Assembly (NCBI RefSeq): GCF_963665055.1
Contig: NZ_OY762015.1
Coordinates: 2,397,501-2,461,500 of the forward strand
Direction: 5' to 3'
From: an uncultured Methanobacterium sp.
GTDB lineage: Archaea > Methanobacteriota > Methanobacteria > Methanobacteriales > Methanobacteriaceae
Length of the DNA: 64,000 nt
Shown: positions 24,752 through 34,101 of the stretch, in pieces
Layout of the letters: each line of letters opens with the position of its first letter
How positions within the stretch are numbered: the first letter of the stretch is position 1
Program-made: the position numbers and the translations under genes
The notes under the pieces: generated by a model
Seen by the model: the letters and a program-made list of their open reading frames with translations, nothing else
Databases searched by the model: none
Told to the model about the DNA's origin: nothing

Positions 24752-26044
24752 ATGGAAACCCAGACTATTCTCATAAAAAACACAACTATCCTTGCAGATG
24801 AAGTTAAGAAAGGATCCGTTCTCATAGAAGACGACAAAATCGTTGATATAACTCGCAGTAACTCCAGTAATGGTGCGGATGAAATCATTAATGGGGAAGG
24901 AAAATTTCTCATTCCAGGACTGGTGAACACCCACACTCACCTTTCAATGAGTTTAATGAGGGGTTTAGCAGATGATTTGCCTCTGGATGTGTGGTTAAAT
25001 GACCATATATGGCCAGTGGAAGCACACCTGGAAGGTGAGCATTGCTATGTCGGAGCCCTTTTATCGGCACTGGAGATGATCAAATCAGGAACCACCACCT
25101 GTAATGATATGTACTTTTTCATGGATGATGTGGCCCGTGCCATTGATAAAGCGGGTATGAGAGGACTACTATGCCATGGAATGATCGATCTTTCTGATGG
25201 GGAAAAAAGGAAAGCAGAATATAAAGAAACCCTGCGTATCATAGAAAAATGCCATAACACTGCAGATGGCAGAATTCAGGTAGCACTGGGGCCCCATACT
25301 CCTTACACATGTTCAACTGAACTTTTAAACTGGGTTCGTAAGAAGGCAGATGAAAAGGGACTTAGAATTCATATTCACGTTTCAGAAACTGAAAAGGAAG
25401 TTGAAGACAGTTTAAATGATCGGTTAAAAAGGCCCTTTGAATACCTGGAGGATATTAAATTTTTAGGACCGGATGTAACTGCTGCTCACTCGGTATGGCT
25501 TTCAGGGGCGGAAATATCTTTAATCAAGGATAATAATGTTAAATTGTCTCACAATCCTCTGAGCAACATGAAATTGGCTTCAGGAATATCTCCAGTTTCG
25601 GATTTACTGGCCAATGATGTCTGTGTATCTCTGGGAACTGACGGGGCTGCGTCTAATAACAACCTTGATCTATTCCAGGAGATGAAAACATCCAGCCTCC
25701 TTCAAAAGGTACGTAAACTTGATCCTACAGTTCTACCCGCGGGTAAAGTTCTTGAAATGGCAACGATAAATGGTGCAACTGCCCTGGGTATGGAGAAGGA
25801 GATAGGAAGCATTGAAGTTGGGAAGAAAGCGGACATGGTCCTGGTGGATATGAAAGCGCCTCACCTGACTCCTTACAGGAATCCAGTTTCACATCTGGTT
25901 TACTCAGCAGAAGGTGCCGATGTGAATACAGTTATATGTAACGGGCAGATTTTAATGCGCGAAAGGGAAGTTCTGGTTATGGATGAGGTTGAAGTTATGG
26001 AAATGGCTGAAAACGCTACAGAAGACCTTTTATCACGAAATTGA
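24752..26044 (+). CDS. dadD: 5'-deoxyadenosine deaminase (MTA/SAH deaminase family), DadD
   Basis: A 430-residue metal-dependent amidohydrolase. The metal ligands are H61 and H63 (NTHTHLSMSLMRG), the His of IHIHVSETE (about 208-210), the His of AHSVWLS and the Asp of SLGTDGAAS. The ATZ/TRZ/MTA/SAH deaminase subgroup is clear. In Methanocaldococcus the orthologous enzyme deaminates 5'-deoxyadenosine, methylthioadenosine and S-adenosylhomocysteine, recycling products of radical-SAM and methyltransferase reactions. The specificity here is inferred from that family. ATG 24752 follows AGGTGGTCCC. Confidence 0.9.
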   Translation: METQTILIKNTTILADEVKKGSVLIEDDKIVDITRSNSSNGADEIINGEGKFLIPGLVNTHTHLSMSLMRGLADDLPLDVWLNDHIWPVEAHLEGEHCYVGALLSALEMIKSGTTTCNDMYFFMDDVARAIDKAGMRGLLCHGMIDLSDGEKRKAEYKETLRIIEKCHNTADGRIQVALGPHTPYTCSTELLNWVRKKADEKGLRIHIHVSETEKEVEDSLNDRLKRPFEYLEDIKFLGPDVTAAHSVWLSGAEISLIKDNNVKLSHNPLSNMKLASGISPVSDLLANDVCVSLGTDGAASNNNLDLFQEMKTSSLLQKVRKLDPTVLPAGKVLEMATINGATALGMEKEIGSIEVGKKADMVLVDMKAPHLTPYRNPVSHLVYSAEGADVNTVICNGQILMREREVLVMDEVEVMEMAENATEDLLSRN

Positions 26045-26160
26045 TGATTTCAATTATTATTTTTTCCCCATTATATTGTTTAATGCCTAAAATTTGCTAA
26101 GGGGCACTCAATGAATTAATTCTAAAATAAGAGGATATTTCTAAAAATAAGGCGATATTC

Positions 26161-26847
26161 ATGGATAATGAAATTTTAACACTATTTGATATTGACGGCA
26201 CTCTGGTTAGGGGTGCTCGCTGCCACTACATGGCATTTGTGCACGCAGTCAGCAAGTTCTATGGAATGGAAGAGGATATAAGTGGCATAAACTACGCTGG
26301 AAAGACAGACCCCCAGATACTCCGGGAAGTTCTGGAGATGGGGGAAATACCTGAGGAAACCATTGAAGGAAATTTCCAGGCCTGTTTAGATTACATGGTC
26401 GAGTATTATCTGGCCAATGTACATCAGGAAAATGTCATGGCTTTGGGTGGTGTTAAAGAACTTTTAGACGAACTTCAAACGGATAAGGTGCTTATAGGAC
26501 TTACCACTGGAAACCTGGAACGCATTGCCCATGCAAAGTTAGGCCGTGCTGGTATTGATAACTATTTTTCATTTGGTGGATTTGGCAGTGACAGTCCAAT
26601 AAGGCCATGTCTGGTTAAAAAAGCCCTGGAACGCGCCCGGGATTTATATGGATACCGGGGGGATCAGGTGTTCGTTATTGGGGATACTCCTCGTGACGTG
26701 GAAGCAGCCAGACCATTTAACCTTCACACCATAGCTGTGGCTACTGGAAGATATTCTACTAATGAACTGGGGGAAACTGGCGCCGATTTTGTCCTGGAAA
26801 GTTTGGAGAATGTTGATAAGATCAGGGAAATTATAGGATTGGGTTAA
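26161..26847 (+). CDS. HAD-superfamily hydrolase (phosphoglycolate-phosphatase-like)
   Basis: A 228-residue phosphatase. HAD motif I is LFDIDGTLVRG (nucleophile D10), motif II is GLTTGN, the Lys motif is in LVKKALERA, and motif IV is VFVIGDTPRDVEAARP. A helical cap of subclass C1 lies between motifs I and II (about 20-90). The overall form matches Gph-like phosphatases, but the class is promiscuous and the substrate is not determined. The ATG follows AAGGCGATATTC. It follows dadD on the same strand after 116 bases. Confidence 0.85.
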   Translation: MDNEILTLFDIDGTLVRGARCHYMAFVHAVSKFYGMEEDISGINYAGKTDPQILREVLEMGEIPEETIEGNFQACLDYMVEYYLANVHQENVMALGGVKELLDELQTDKVLIGLTTGNLERIAHAKLGRAGIDNYFSFGGFGSDSPIRPCLVKKALERARDLYGYRGDQVFVIGDTPRDVEAARPFNLHTIAVATGRYSTNELGETGADFVLESLENVDKIREIIGLG

Positions 26848-26903
26848 ATCAGGGAATCCAATTGAATCGGATTAATCTTCAAAAAGTTAATCTTAAAAAA
26901 TTA

Positions 26904-27092
26904 TTATTCAGATTCAATTTTTTCTCTTTTTTCCCGGGCTGCAATGCACCCTTTTTCAAATCCCAACTTAAAACCTTCTTTAAAGAGTTCTAGAGAGAAT
27001 TCTCTTAGTCGTTCATTCTCTTTTTGATAGTTTTCATTTTCTTTCTTATACTGCTGCATTTCGGAAAGTTCAATGAGGTTTAATCTCTCCAT
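26904..27092 (-). CDS. Small coiled-coil protein with GX3 motif
   Basis: A 62-residue acidic and basic helical protein. Residues 12-38 are a likely coiled coil (YKKENENYQKENERLREF), followed by FKEGFKLGFEKGCIAAREK, where Gly recurs every fourth residue as in the deca-GX3 motif of Yae1-like proteins. The start is supported by GAGGGAT five bases upstream of ATG 27092. It is convergent with the HAD gene. No family can be named with certainty. Confidence 0.55.
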   Translation of the reverse strand: MERLNLIELSEMQQYKKENENYQKENERLREFSLELFKEGFKLGFEKGCIAAREKREKIESE

Positions 27093-27451
27093 ATAATCCC
27101 TCTAACTAATTTTATAAGGTCTAACTAATTTTTTAAGGGAGAAAACCGTGGGGTGCACCTTTTGTTCTGGTTTTTTTGTTTCTCTCTCACTTGATCAATG
27201 GGATGAAACCATATTTAAATATTGCTATTTGAGTTTTAAAATTCCTATTTAGTGATATTATGGGGGGATGTGATAAACCATTTAAGGGAATCTTAAAAGG
27301 ATGTGATAAACCAATTAAGGGAATTTTAAAAAATGGAATTTTAAAAAAAATAATTTAAACTTGAATTTAAAATTGGAAGTTTTGGAACCAACAAAAAAAA
27401 GAACCAATAAAAAACTACCTCATGGTCAGATAATTGTTGGTGTTATTAGTT
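27093..27451. other. 359-bp intergenic region between the coiled-coil gene and the ABC operon end
   Basis: It should contain the promoter of the small coiled-coil gene and the end of the ABC transporter transcript. It holds a 33-bp tandem duplication (listed separately). No RNA gene or frame recognised. Confidence 0.45.
27266..27331. repeat. 33-bp direct repeat, two copies, 31 of 33 identical
   Basis: Copies at 27266-27298 and 27299-27331 each begin GGATGTGATAAACCA and continue through TTAAGGGAAT to TTAAAA, differing at two positions. A third partial copy, GGAATTTTAAAAAA, follows directly. Confidence 0.85.
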
Positions 27452-28195
27452 TTACAATTCATAATCCAAGAAACTGGTAATTTCTTTTTTAAGTTCCAAA
27501 AACTGGGATGATGATCTGTCTCGAATCCGTTCAAGTTTAATCTCGAAACTCTTAATGACTTTCCCTGGGTTTCGACTCAATACCACCACCCGATCAGCCA
27601 GGAAAATCGCTTCATCCACATTATGGGTTACAAAAATGATTGTTTTTTGTTCTTCTTTCCAGATGCGGACCAGTTCTTCCTGGAGCTTGTGTCGGGTCTG
27701 TACATCCAGTGCAGAGAATGGTTCATCCATTAAAAGAACATGGGGATCGTTAACTAGTGAACGGGCAATGGCCACCCTCTGTTTCATTCCTCCGGATAAT
27801 TCCCGGGGATAACTGGTCTCTGCCTGGGATAAACCAACCATTTTCAGATATTCTCTGGCTTTTTCCAGTCTTTCATCCTCTTCCATCCCCTTTAATTCCA
27901 GTCCAAAGGTCACATTTTCCAGGACATTGAGCCAGGGGAATAGGGAGTACTGCTGGAACACGTAACCCCTTTCTATACTTGGGCCGGATATTTCAACGTC
28001 TTCTTCCAGTATACGGCCACTGGTAGGGAAGTCCAGTCCAGCTATCATCCTGAGCAGTGTGGTTTTCCCACAACCCGATGGTCCTACTATGCACAAGAAT
28101 TCTCCTTTATTAACATTGAAATTAATATCCTGAAGAACTACCTGGTCCTGCCCTTCATGGTTGAAACTTTTTGTAATGTTTTCCAGGGTTATCAC
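27452..28195 (-). CDS. ABC transporter ATP-binding protein, NitT/TauT (sulfonate/nitrate/taurine) type
   Basis: A 247-residue ATPase subunit. Walker A GPSGCGKTTLLRM is at about 38-50, the Q-loop is in VFQQYSLFPWLNV, the signature is LSGGMKQRVAIARS, Walker B is VLLMDEPFSALD and the H-loop is TIIFVTHNVDEA. It energises the permease encoded directly upstream, whose stop overlaps its GTG start by four bases. The trailing helix region (ERIRDRSSSQFLELKKEI) is typical of the SsuB/TauB subgroup. The transported solute is not determined by sequence. Confidence 0.92.
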   Translation of the reverse strand: MITLENITKSFNHEGQDQVVLQDINFNVNKGEFLCIVGPSGCGKTTLLRMIAGLDFPTSGRILEEDVEISGPSIERGYVFQQYSLFPWLNVLENVTFGLELKGMEEDERLEKAREYLKMVGLSQAETSYPRELSGGMKQRVAIARSLVNDPHVLLMDEPFSALDVQTRHKLQEELVRIWKEEQKTIIFVTHNVDEAIFLADRVVVLSRNPGKVIKSFEIKLERIRDRSSSQFLELKKEITSFLDYEL

Positions 28196-28929
28196 CAGCT
28201 CACCTCCTTCTCAATCCGATTAAAGAGATAATCCGCACCTAATCCAATCACTCCAATGGTCAGCATTCCTACAATGGCACTACCAGTATCTAACATGCTG
28301 GTTGAGGTGAATATGAGATATCCAAGGCCATTGTTTGATCCAATCATCTCTGCTGCTACGGTACACATTAATGCAACTCCCACACCTACTTTCAATCCAG
28401 TGACAATACTGGGCAGGGAAGCCGGAACCACTACTTTCCGCAGAGTCTGTCTATGACTGGCTCCCAGGGTGTAAGCTGATTCTAAAAGGACTTTATCTAC
28501 TCTTTTAACTCCATCCATGGTGCTGATTAATATGGGGAAAACACTGCCCACGAATATAATGAAAATTGCCGATTCCATCCCCACACCGAACCATAAAATA
28601 GCGAATGGTATCCAGGCGATGGGTGGAATAGGTCTTAAAAGACCAATGGTCAGACTGGTAAAATCATTAAATGTTTTTGACCATCCCATCAAAATCCCCA
28701 GTGGAATACCCACCAGTGCCGAGACTATGAGTCCCAGTACAACTCGCAGTAAAGTTAAAGAAGTATCTGCAATAAGTTGTCCATTCATTAAAAGTGCTGT
28801 GAATGATTGAAAAACTGCAGATGGGCTGGGAAGGAAATAAGATGGTATTAACCCTGTGAATGTGGTTAGTAAAGCCCAGATTACAACAACTGAAACCGGT
28901 AAAATTAGTGAAAACCATATTTTGCGCAT
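28192..28929 (-). CDS. ABC transporter permease, NitT/TauT type
   Basis: A 245-residue integral membrane subunit with about six helices and the binding-protein-dependent transport signature around ESAYTLGASHRQTLRKVVVP (EAA loop, about 151-170). Members of this group import alkanesulfonates, taurine, nitrate or thiamine-precursor pyrimidines. It is the middle gene of a binding protein-permease-ATPase operon, 18 bases after the binding protein gene and overlapping the ATPase gene by four bases. Confidence 0.92.
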   Translation of the reverse strand: MRKIWFSLILPVSVVVIWALLTTFTGLIPSYFLPSPSAVFQSFTALLMNGQLIADTSLTLLRVVLGLIVSALVGIPLGILMGWSKTFNDFTSLTIGLLRPIPPIAWIPFAILWFGVGMESAIFIIFVGSVFPILISTMDGVKRVDKVLLESAYTLGASHRQTLRKVVVPASLPSIVTGLKVGVGVALMCTVAAEMIGSNNGLGYLIFTSTSMLDTGSAIVGMLTIGVIGLGADYLFNRIEKEVSW

Positions 28930-28947
28930 TTTTATACCCCCATAAAG

Positions 28948-29907
28948 TTAACCGCCTAAAAATTGAGTATCAAATATTTGATCCGATGTAAGGTTCGATT
29001 TAAGGTATCCCAATTTGATTTCAATGTTCATGAAGTTTAAAACGTTATCCTGATATGCTTTATCCACCGAATAAACGAATCTGATGTGTTGAAGAGACAT
29101 ATCTTCCAGTTCTTCGTTAGTGGTTAATTCCTGAGTAAGGATATATGCCGTGTTGTTAAGATGTGTATTGATGTATTCGGTTGAGTTCTTATGGATCTGG
29201 AGGAATGTATTCAATTCTTGAGGATGCTGCTCTATGAAATCTTCCCTGGTGATAATCACACAGCAGGGATGGTCTTCCAGGATATCATCAGAGTAGATTA
29301 ACACCTGACCTATACCTCGATAGGGAGCCATTGACACAAATGGTTCATAGGAGATATAAGCATCTACTTTTTTGGCTGCAAGTGATGATGGGATATTAAA
29401 AACATTAATTGAGAGTAGATCCACATCTTTTTGAGTGATATTATATTTTTGTAGTTCATAAACTAATAATACCTGTTGTATGGAGCTAACTCCTGGTGTG
29501 GCTATCTTTTTACCCTTTAAATCTGCGGGACTGGTTATGGTGGAGTTGGGTTGGACCACGATTCCACTTCCAACCATGTTAGCTGATCCAACAACCTTAA
29601 TGGGAACTCCTTTACTTATACCCTGCATGGCTGGAGTAATCCCCACATAACCAATATCAACATCGCCACTAGCCACTGCATCTACAATATTAGATCCAGT
29701 GCTAATTTGAACGGTTTTAACATTTAAACCATTATTTTCGTAGGTTTTATTATATTTGGCTACTAGTAGTGCTGCGCTATGATCAGTGGGTAAGTAAGCT
29801 ACTTTAATTGTTTTTTGATCATTGGAATTATTGGAGTAATACTCTAAAGAAGCCCCTATCACCACAAAAACAGCTAATAATATGATTAAAATAGTATAAA
29901 GTTTCAT
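28948..29907 (-). CDS. ABC transporter substrate-binding protein, SsuA/NMT1-like
   Basis: A 319-residue binding protein held by an uncleaved N-terminal helix (about 3-20), with no lipobox Cys. The NMT1/SsuA fold is shown by KVAYLPTDHSAALLVAK, IVDAVASGDVDIGYVGITPAM, GSGIVVQPNSTI, DLKGKKIATPG and AKKVDAYISYEPF. A CC pair in EDHPCCVIITRED is unusual. ATG 29907 is chosen because GGGGAG lies four bases upstream. The ligand could be an alkanesulfonate, another oxyanion or a heterocycle. It is the first gene of the operon and is divergent from the F390 synthetase gene. Confidence 0.9.
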   Translation of the reverse strand: MKLYTILIILLAVFVVIGASLEYYSNNSNDQKTIKVAYLPTDHSAALLVAKYNKTYENNGLNVKTVQISTGSNIVDAVASGDVDIGYVGITPAMQGISKGVPIKVVGSANMVGSGIVVQPNSTITSPADLKGKKIATPGVSSIQQVLLVYELQKYNITQKDVDLLSINVFNIPSSLAAKKVDAYISYEPFVSMAPYRGIGQVLIYSDDILEDHPCCVIITREDFIEQHPQELNTFLQIHKNSTEYINTHLNNTAYILTQELTTNEELEDMSLQHIRFVYSVDKAYQDNVLNFMNIEIKLGYLKSNLTSDQIFDTQFLGG

Positions 29908-30182
29908 AAATCTCCCCATTCCCTTTAAGTAATCCCCAATTTTTTATTAACTCATTTTTTTAATAATTCATGATTTAACCTGTTTTCCCATTCGAAAATT
30001 TTTTCTAATACTTTTAATCTATTTTTAAAGACTAATCTTTTAAGTATTGTTCTTTTTAATTTTTCCCCTGGTTGATTTTTAGATTCGTAATTATTATTAC
30101 TTTGGGAGTTTATATTTAATATAGGGGATATTAAGACACACAGAATACTCAACAATGTTTAATATGAGTGAGGGGGATTTAA

Positions 30183-31523
30183 ATGGATTATTATAGGGAA
30201 GAAATTGAAACCATGCCTCGAGATGAGTTGGATGCTTTGGTTGATGAAAGAATTCGTTATACTGTGAAATATGCTGCGGAAAAATCGCTATTTTATCGTA
30301 AATGGTTCAGTCAGAATAATATAAATCCAGGGGATATCAGGGAGCATGAGGATCTGCGTGAACTGCCTATTATCAGTGGAAAGATAATGAGAAAACAGCA
30401 GCCCCCTGAAACTGAAGAATTTGAGTTTAAATGTATTGATTGGGATCAGATTTACACCATCCACGAGACCAGTGGTACCAGTGGAACACCTAAATCCTTT
30501 TTTTTAACTTGGGAAGATTGGAATCGTTATGCTGAAAAATACGCTCGTGCTTTTGTTTCCCAAAATTTTGGCACCGGTGACCGGGTGGTGATCTGTGCCA
30601 GTTACGGGATGAATGTAGGGGCCAATACCATGACCCTGGCCGCCCAAAAAATTGGAATGGCCATCATACCAGAGGGTAAATGTTCTTTTCCAGTGCGTAT
30701 CATCAACAGTTACCAGCCCACCGGGATAGTGGCTAGCGTATTCAAACTCATCAGACTAGCTCGAAGAATGGAAAAAGAAGGTATAAATCCCCAAGAATCA
30801 AGCATAAAACATTTAATCGCGGGAGGGGAAAGCTTCGCTGATGAATCACGGGCATATGTTGAGGAATTGTGGGGAGTTCCAGTTTACAACACCTATGGCA
30901 GCACTGAGGGCACCATGTGCGGGGAATGCCATGAAAAAGTGGGTTTGCATGTTCCTGAAGACATGGTACACCTTGATCTATACGATCCATCCATGGAAAA
31001 CTTCATAGATGAAGGAGAATGTGGGAGGATAGTTTTAACCACTCTTCTACCTCCCGGAGGTAAAACTGGCACATTACTTTTGAATTATGACACCGAAGAC
31101 ACTTCCGTGGTGGTTAGCAGGGACAAATGTCCCTGTGGGAGGACTCATATGAGAATAATGAACCCGGAGAGGGAAGCAGAAACTGCATGGGTGATGGGTG
31201 CACCTTTTAACCGGGTAGATATTGAGAGGGGTGTTTTTCAGAGGGAAAACATGGACTACCTAACTGGGGAGTATGAGGCCTTTCTCTACGGTGATGAAGA
31301 GGAGGTTACCCTCAGGGTAAGTGTGGAGTGTCAGGATACCAAAAACTGTGCACCGGAGCTGGTCCAGGAAAACTTTTTAAAATCATTCCTTCAATACAAA
31401 CCTCCCCTACATGAAGCATACCAGGATGCTAACTTTAAAATCCAGTTTAATTTTACTGGACCAGGCGGTCTTGAATTATATAAGATCAGGGGTAGGCCTA
31501 AACGTTTAATTGATCGTCGCTGA
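30183..31523 (+). CDS. ftsA: Coenzyme F390 synthetase (adenylate-forming, PaaK-like)
   Basis: A 446-residue adenylate-forming enzyme related to phenylacetate-CoA ligase. The phosphate loop TSGTSGTPK is at 96-104, the adenine motif is YNTYGSTEGT, and the C-terminal hinge follows TGTLLLNYDTEDT. A CPCGRTHMRI segment and CGECHE lie in the middle. In Methanothermobacter F390 synthetase adenylates or guanylates cofactor F420 when cells meet oxygen, making F390, a proposed redox signal. The assignment as F390 synthetase rather than another PaaK-like ligase rests on organism and overall similarity. ATG 30183 follows GAGGGGGATTTAA. Confidence 0.82.
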   Translation: MDYYREEIETMPRDELDALVDERIRYTVKYAAEKSLFYRKWFSQNNINPGDIREHEDLRELPIISGKIMRKQQPPETEEFEFKCIDWDQIYTIHETSGTSGTPKSFFLTWEDWNRYAEKYARAFVSQNFGTGDRVVICASYGMNVGANTMTLAAQKIGMAIIPEGKCSFPVRIINSYQPTGIVASVFKLIRLARRMEKEGINPQESSIKHLIAGGESFADESRAYVEELWGVPVYNTYGSTEGTMCGECHEKVGLHVPEDMVHLDLYDPSMENFIDEGECGRIVLTTLLPPGGKTGTLLLNYDTEDTSVVVSRDKCPCGRTHMRIMNPEREAETAWVMGAPFNRVDIERGVFQRENMDYLTGEYEAFLYGDEEEVTLRVSVECQDTKNCAPELVQENFLKSFLQYKPPLHEAYQDANFKIQFNFTGPGGLELYKIRGRPKRLIDRR

Positions 31524-31784
31524 AAGTAAATTGATGGGAAAAAGATATTATTTATCTGCGGGGGTTATGTTCCGAAGATGATCGATCTAAATTAAGAAAT
31601 ATTGCTAAATTTGGAAAAATTTTTAAAAAAATATTTTTAAAAAATTGCTGGAAAATAAAGATTTTAAAATATCAGTAGAAAGCAGGATGAACTAAATCTT
31701 CAAGGGCAAAATAAAATCAGTGGGATGAATAAAAATCTTTGTATTACGAACTAAGTAGGATGAAGTAAGTAGGATGAACTAAAA

Positions 31785-32249
31785 TCATTTATTGAGATTT
31801 TGAACTTCCAAAACTTTTATAGAATTGGTAGGGCAGTTTAACTGACATTCAAGACAGCCACAACATTCGTCGGTGTTAATATTACATTTTAAGTCCACGA
31901 TTGAAATATTCTTCATGAGACAGGCGTCCACACACACGCCACAGCCAATACAAGTATCCTTCACTTTGGCCTGAAATTCCTGTTCAATGAGAATATCCAC
32001 AATGGTCCGTGTGTTATCAAGGTCTCCGGTTAAAGAATAAGTCATGTACAGGAAATCCCGGTTACAACAATTGGTAATGCTTTCAGCAACTTCTATGGAG
32101 CTCCATGACAGATTTCTACCATTTAAGTAATGTGAAACTGTTGATCGGTCCATTCCAAGTTTATCAGCAATATCTTTTTGGAAATAACCCTGTTCTCTGA
32201 GTTTCACTGCTGCCAGGTACTTTAATCCGGATGTAATATGTTTGGGCAT
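31785..32249 (-). CDS. HTH-ferredoxin fusion: predicted iron-sulfur transcriptional regulator
   Basis: A 154-residue protein joining an N-terminal helix-turn-helix (about 19-46, FQKDIADKLGMDRSTVSHYL) to a C-terminal ferredoxin module. Cluster 1 ligands are C100, C103, C106 and C110 (CIGCGVCVDAC); cluster 2 ligands are C129, C132, C135 and C139 followed by Pro (CGCLECQLNCP), with C130 and C122 extra. A linker of about 40 residues contains another Cys pair at 61-62. The design suggests DNA binding controlled by [4Fe-4S] clusters, sensing oxygen, redox or iron. An ATGTGT-N7-ACACAT inverted repeat lies ten bases before its start. ATG 32249 follows GGTGAATTT. It converges on the F390 synthetase gene. 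The regulon is unknown. Confidence 0.85.
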   Translation of the reverse strand: MPKHITSGLKYLAAVKLREQGYFQKDIADKLGMDRSTVSHYLNGRNLSWSSIEVAESITNCCNRDFLYMTYSLTGDLDNTRTIVDILIEQEFQAKVKDTCIGCGVCVDACLMKNISIVDLKCNINTDECCGCLECQLNCPTNSIKVLEVQNLNK

Positions 32250-32729
32250 AAATTCACCATGTGTGTTGATTACACATTTTAATTGTTTAATATTTATAGA
32301 TTACGACAGGGACAAAATAGGGTGTTTTCCTGATCAATAAGTCAATACAGGAATTTGCCTCTAGATTAAGATTCCCTATTTGAAACAAACTTTCTGTTAT
32401 GTTCTTTTCCTATTTTACATGGCTGGTCAGTGAATGATTCGTAAAACATAGCTGGTACTCCTTTATTAATCAGGGGAATGTTGGGATAAATGGTGCTGCG
32501 GATATGGGGCATTATATTATGGAATACCTAATGGGTTATTCTCAACATGTATTAAAAAAATGAAATAACAGGTGAGGGAAATAACAGGCGAGGTAATGCC
32601 AGGCCATGATTAGTTCATCATGGAGTTACAATAAGTACATACAACTAAATAATTACATTTACAATATCAATTGCTAACATTAATTTAGATTACATTCTTA
32701 CATTTACAATATCAATGTGGTAAATCAGC
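32250..32729. other. 480-bp divergent region between the HTH-ferredoxin gene and truD
   Basis: It contains the inverted repeat listed separately and a perfect 19-bp direct repeat, TTACATTTACAATATCAAT, at 32653-32671 and 32698-32716, immediately before truD. A 40-codon open stretch at about 32447-32569 (ending MGYSQHVLKK) has no start codon and may be a relic. Confidence 0.5.
32259..32277. promoter_or_regulatory. Inverted repeat ATGTGT-N7-ACACAT, candidate operator
   Basis: ATGTGT at 32259-32264 and ACACAT at 32272-32277 form perfect six-base arms with spacer GTTGATT. The repeat sits just before the ribosome site of the HTH-ferredoxin gene, where bound protein would block transcription, so autoregulation is a reasonable guess. 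Confidence 0.45.
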
Positions 32730-33983
32730 ATGTTAAACGCAGAAACATATCTCACCAGTCAGAAAGGAATAAAAGGACAGATTAGAACAAAAAATGAAGA
32801 TTTTTATGTTGAAGAAATTCCTGAAACTGTGCCCAGTGGTGAAGGACCAAATACCTGGCTTTGGATTGAGAAAAATAGCAGAACCACCCTGGAAGTGGTT
32901 TTAGATATTGCCAGGGAGCTTAAAATTAACCGTAAGCAAATGGGGTTTGCCGGAATGAAAGACAAAAAAGCGGTGACCCGGCAGTGGATATGTATCAGTA
33001 ACAAAACACCTGAAGAACTTCAGGGAATTGAAGATAAGCTTCATCATGTTAAAATACTTAAAATAACCCCCAATCAGAAGAAGCTGCGCATGGGACAACT
33101 GGTGGGAAACAAATTCCGGCTGATGGTAAGAAATTTGGAAGATCCAGAATCCGCAGCTCAGGAAGCAGAAGAAATACTCAGCGAGCTAAAGGAAAGAGGG
33201 GTGCCTAATTATTATGGATACCAGCGTTTTGGTAAGGACAGGCCCAACACGCATTTGGTTGGTAAAGCACTGATCAAAGGCGGTGTTAAAGAGGCAGTGG
33301 ACCGTTACATTGGCCATCCTTATGACACCGAGCCAAAGCACATCCAGGAAGCACGCAGGTTCTATGATGAGGGGGAACTGGGAGAATCACTAGCCTCCAT
33401 GCCCAGTGGGATGCGGTACGAAAAGATGATGTTACACACTCTCATTAAAGAGGAAAAAAAGAGGGGAGAATTGAATGAAAAATCTTACATCCTGGCACTC
33501 AGGAGCATCCCTAAACCCTTAAGCAGGATGTTTGTCCACGCATACCAGTCCTACCTTTTCAACAAGGCGGTTAGTGAACGCACCAAGCTGGGTATTGACC
33601 AGTACGTCAAGGGAGATATTTTAATTGACAATGAAGAACACCTTATCCATGAATTTAAAGAAGATGAAATAGATGAAGATATAAGAAACTTCCAGGCCCA
33701 CCCATCTGCCCCTCTTTACGGGAGCAAGGTGCCACTGGCCGGGGGTAAACTTGGGGAAATGGAACAGAAGATCCTGGATGAAGAAAACCTTAAACTGGAA
33801 GATTTCACAGTACCACAGATGCCCAAACTGGGCAGTCATGGGATACGTCGTGCAATGCGGTTTAAAATATGGGATGTTAATGCAGAAGCAACTGATGAAG
33901 GGGTTATGGTGAGTTTCTCAATTCCCAAGGGATGTTACGCCACTGCAGTTTTAAGGGAAGTTATGAAGGTGGATGTTTATTAA
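32730..33983 (+). CDS. truD: tRNA pseudouridine(13) synthase TruD
   Basis: A 417-residue TruD-family pseudouridine synthase. The catalytic Asp is D78 in GFAGMKDKKAVTRQ; the N-terminal KNEDFYVEEIPE, the GVPNYYGYQRFGKDRPNTH segment and the C-terminal RAMRFKIWDV are strong family signatures. The inserted TruD domain (about 160-350) has normal length. In archaea TruD modifies U13 and possibly U35 of tRNAs. It is not in an obvious operon; the 32-residue membrane peptide gene follows 118 bases later. Confidence 0.94.
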   Translation: MLNAETYLTSQKGIKGQIRTKNEDFYVEEIPETVPSGEGPNTWLWIEKNSRTTLEVVLDIARELKINRKQMGFAGMKDKKAVTRQWICISNKTPEELQGIEDKLHHVKILKITPNQKKLRMGQLVGNKFRLMVRNLEDPESAAQEAEEILSELKERGVPNYYGYQRFGKDRPNTHLVGKALIKGGVKEAVDRYIGHPYDTEPKHIQEARRFYDEGELGESLASMPSGMRYEKMMLHTLIKEEKKRGELNEKSYILALRSIPKPLSRMFVHAYQSYLFNKAVSERTKLGIDQYVKGDILIDNEEHLIHEFKEDEIDEDIRNFQAHPSAPLYGSKVPLAGGKLGEMEQKILDEENLKLEDFTVPQMPKLGSHGIRRAMRFKIWDVNAEATDEGVMVSFSIPKGCYATAVLREVMKVDVY

Positions 33984-34101
33984 AATGATTCATCTGATTG
34001 GTAGTTTGGCTATGAATGTCAGCTAGAGAATATAGAGTGGTATGGTTGATGGACTGTAACTGGTTGATATGATGGTAATTAGTATATGAGGTGAGAATAA
34101 A

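Noticed and set aside
29952..30155. 67-codon minus-strand frame between the ABC binding protein and F390 synthetase genes
   Set aside because: It needs a TTG start without a ribosome site, occupies the divergent promoter region, and is low-complexity Lys/Asn/Leu sequence typical of AT-rich DNA.
32447..32569. 40-codon protein-like stretch upstream of truD (ending MGYSQHVLKK)
   Set aside because: No start codon or ribosome site in frame, and no family resemblance that I could name; kept only as a possible relic in the intergenic note.
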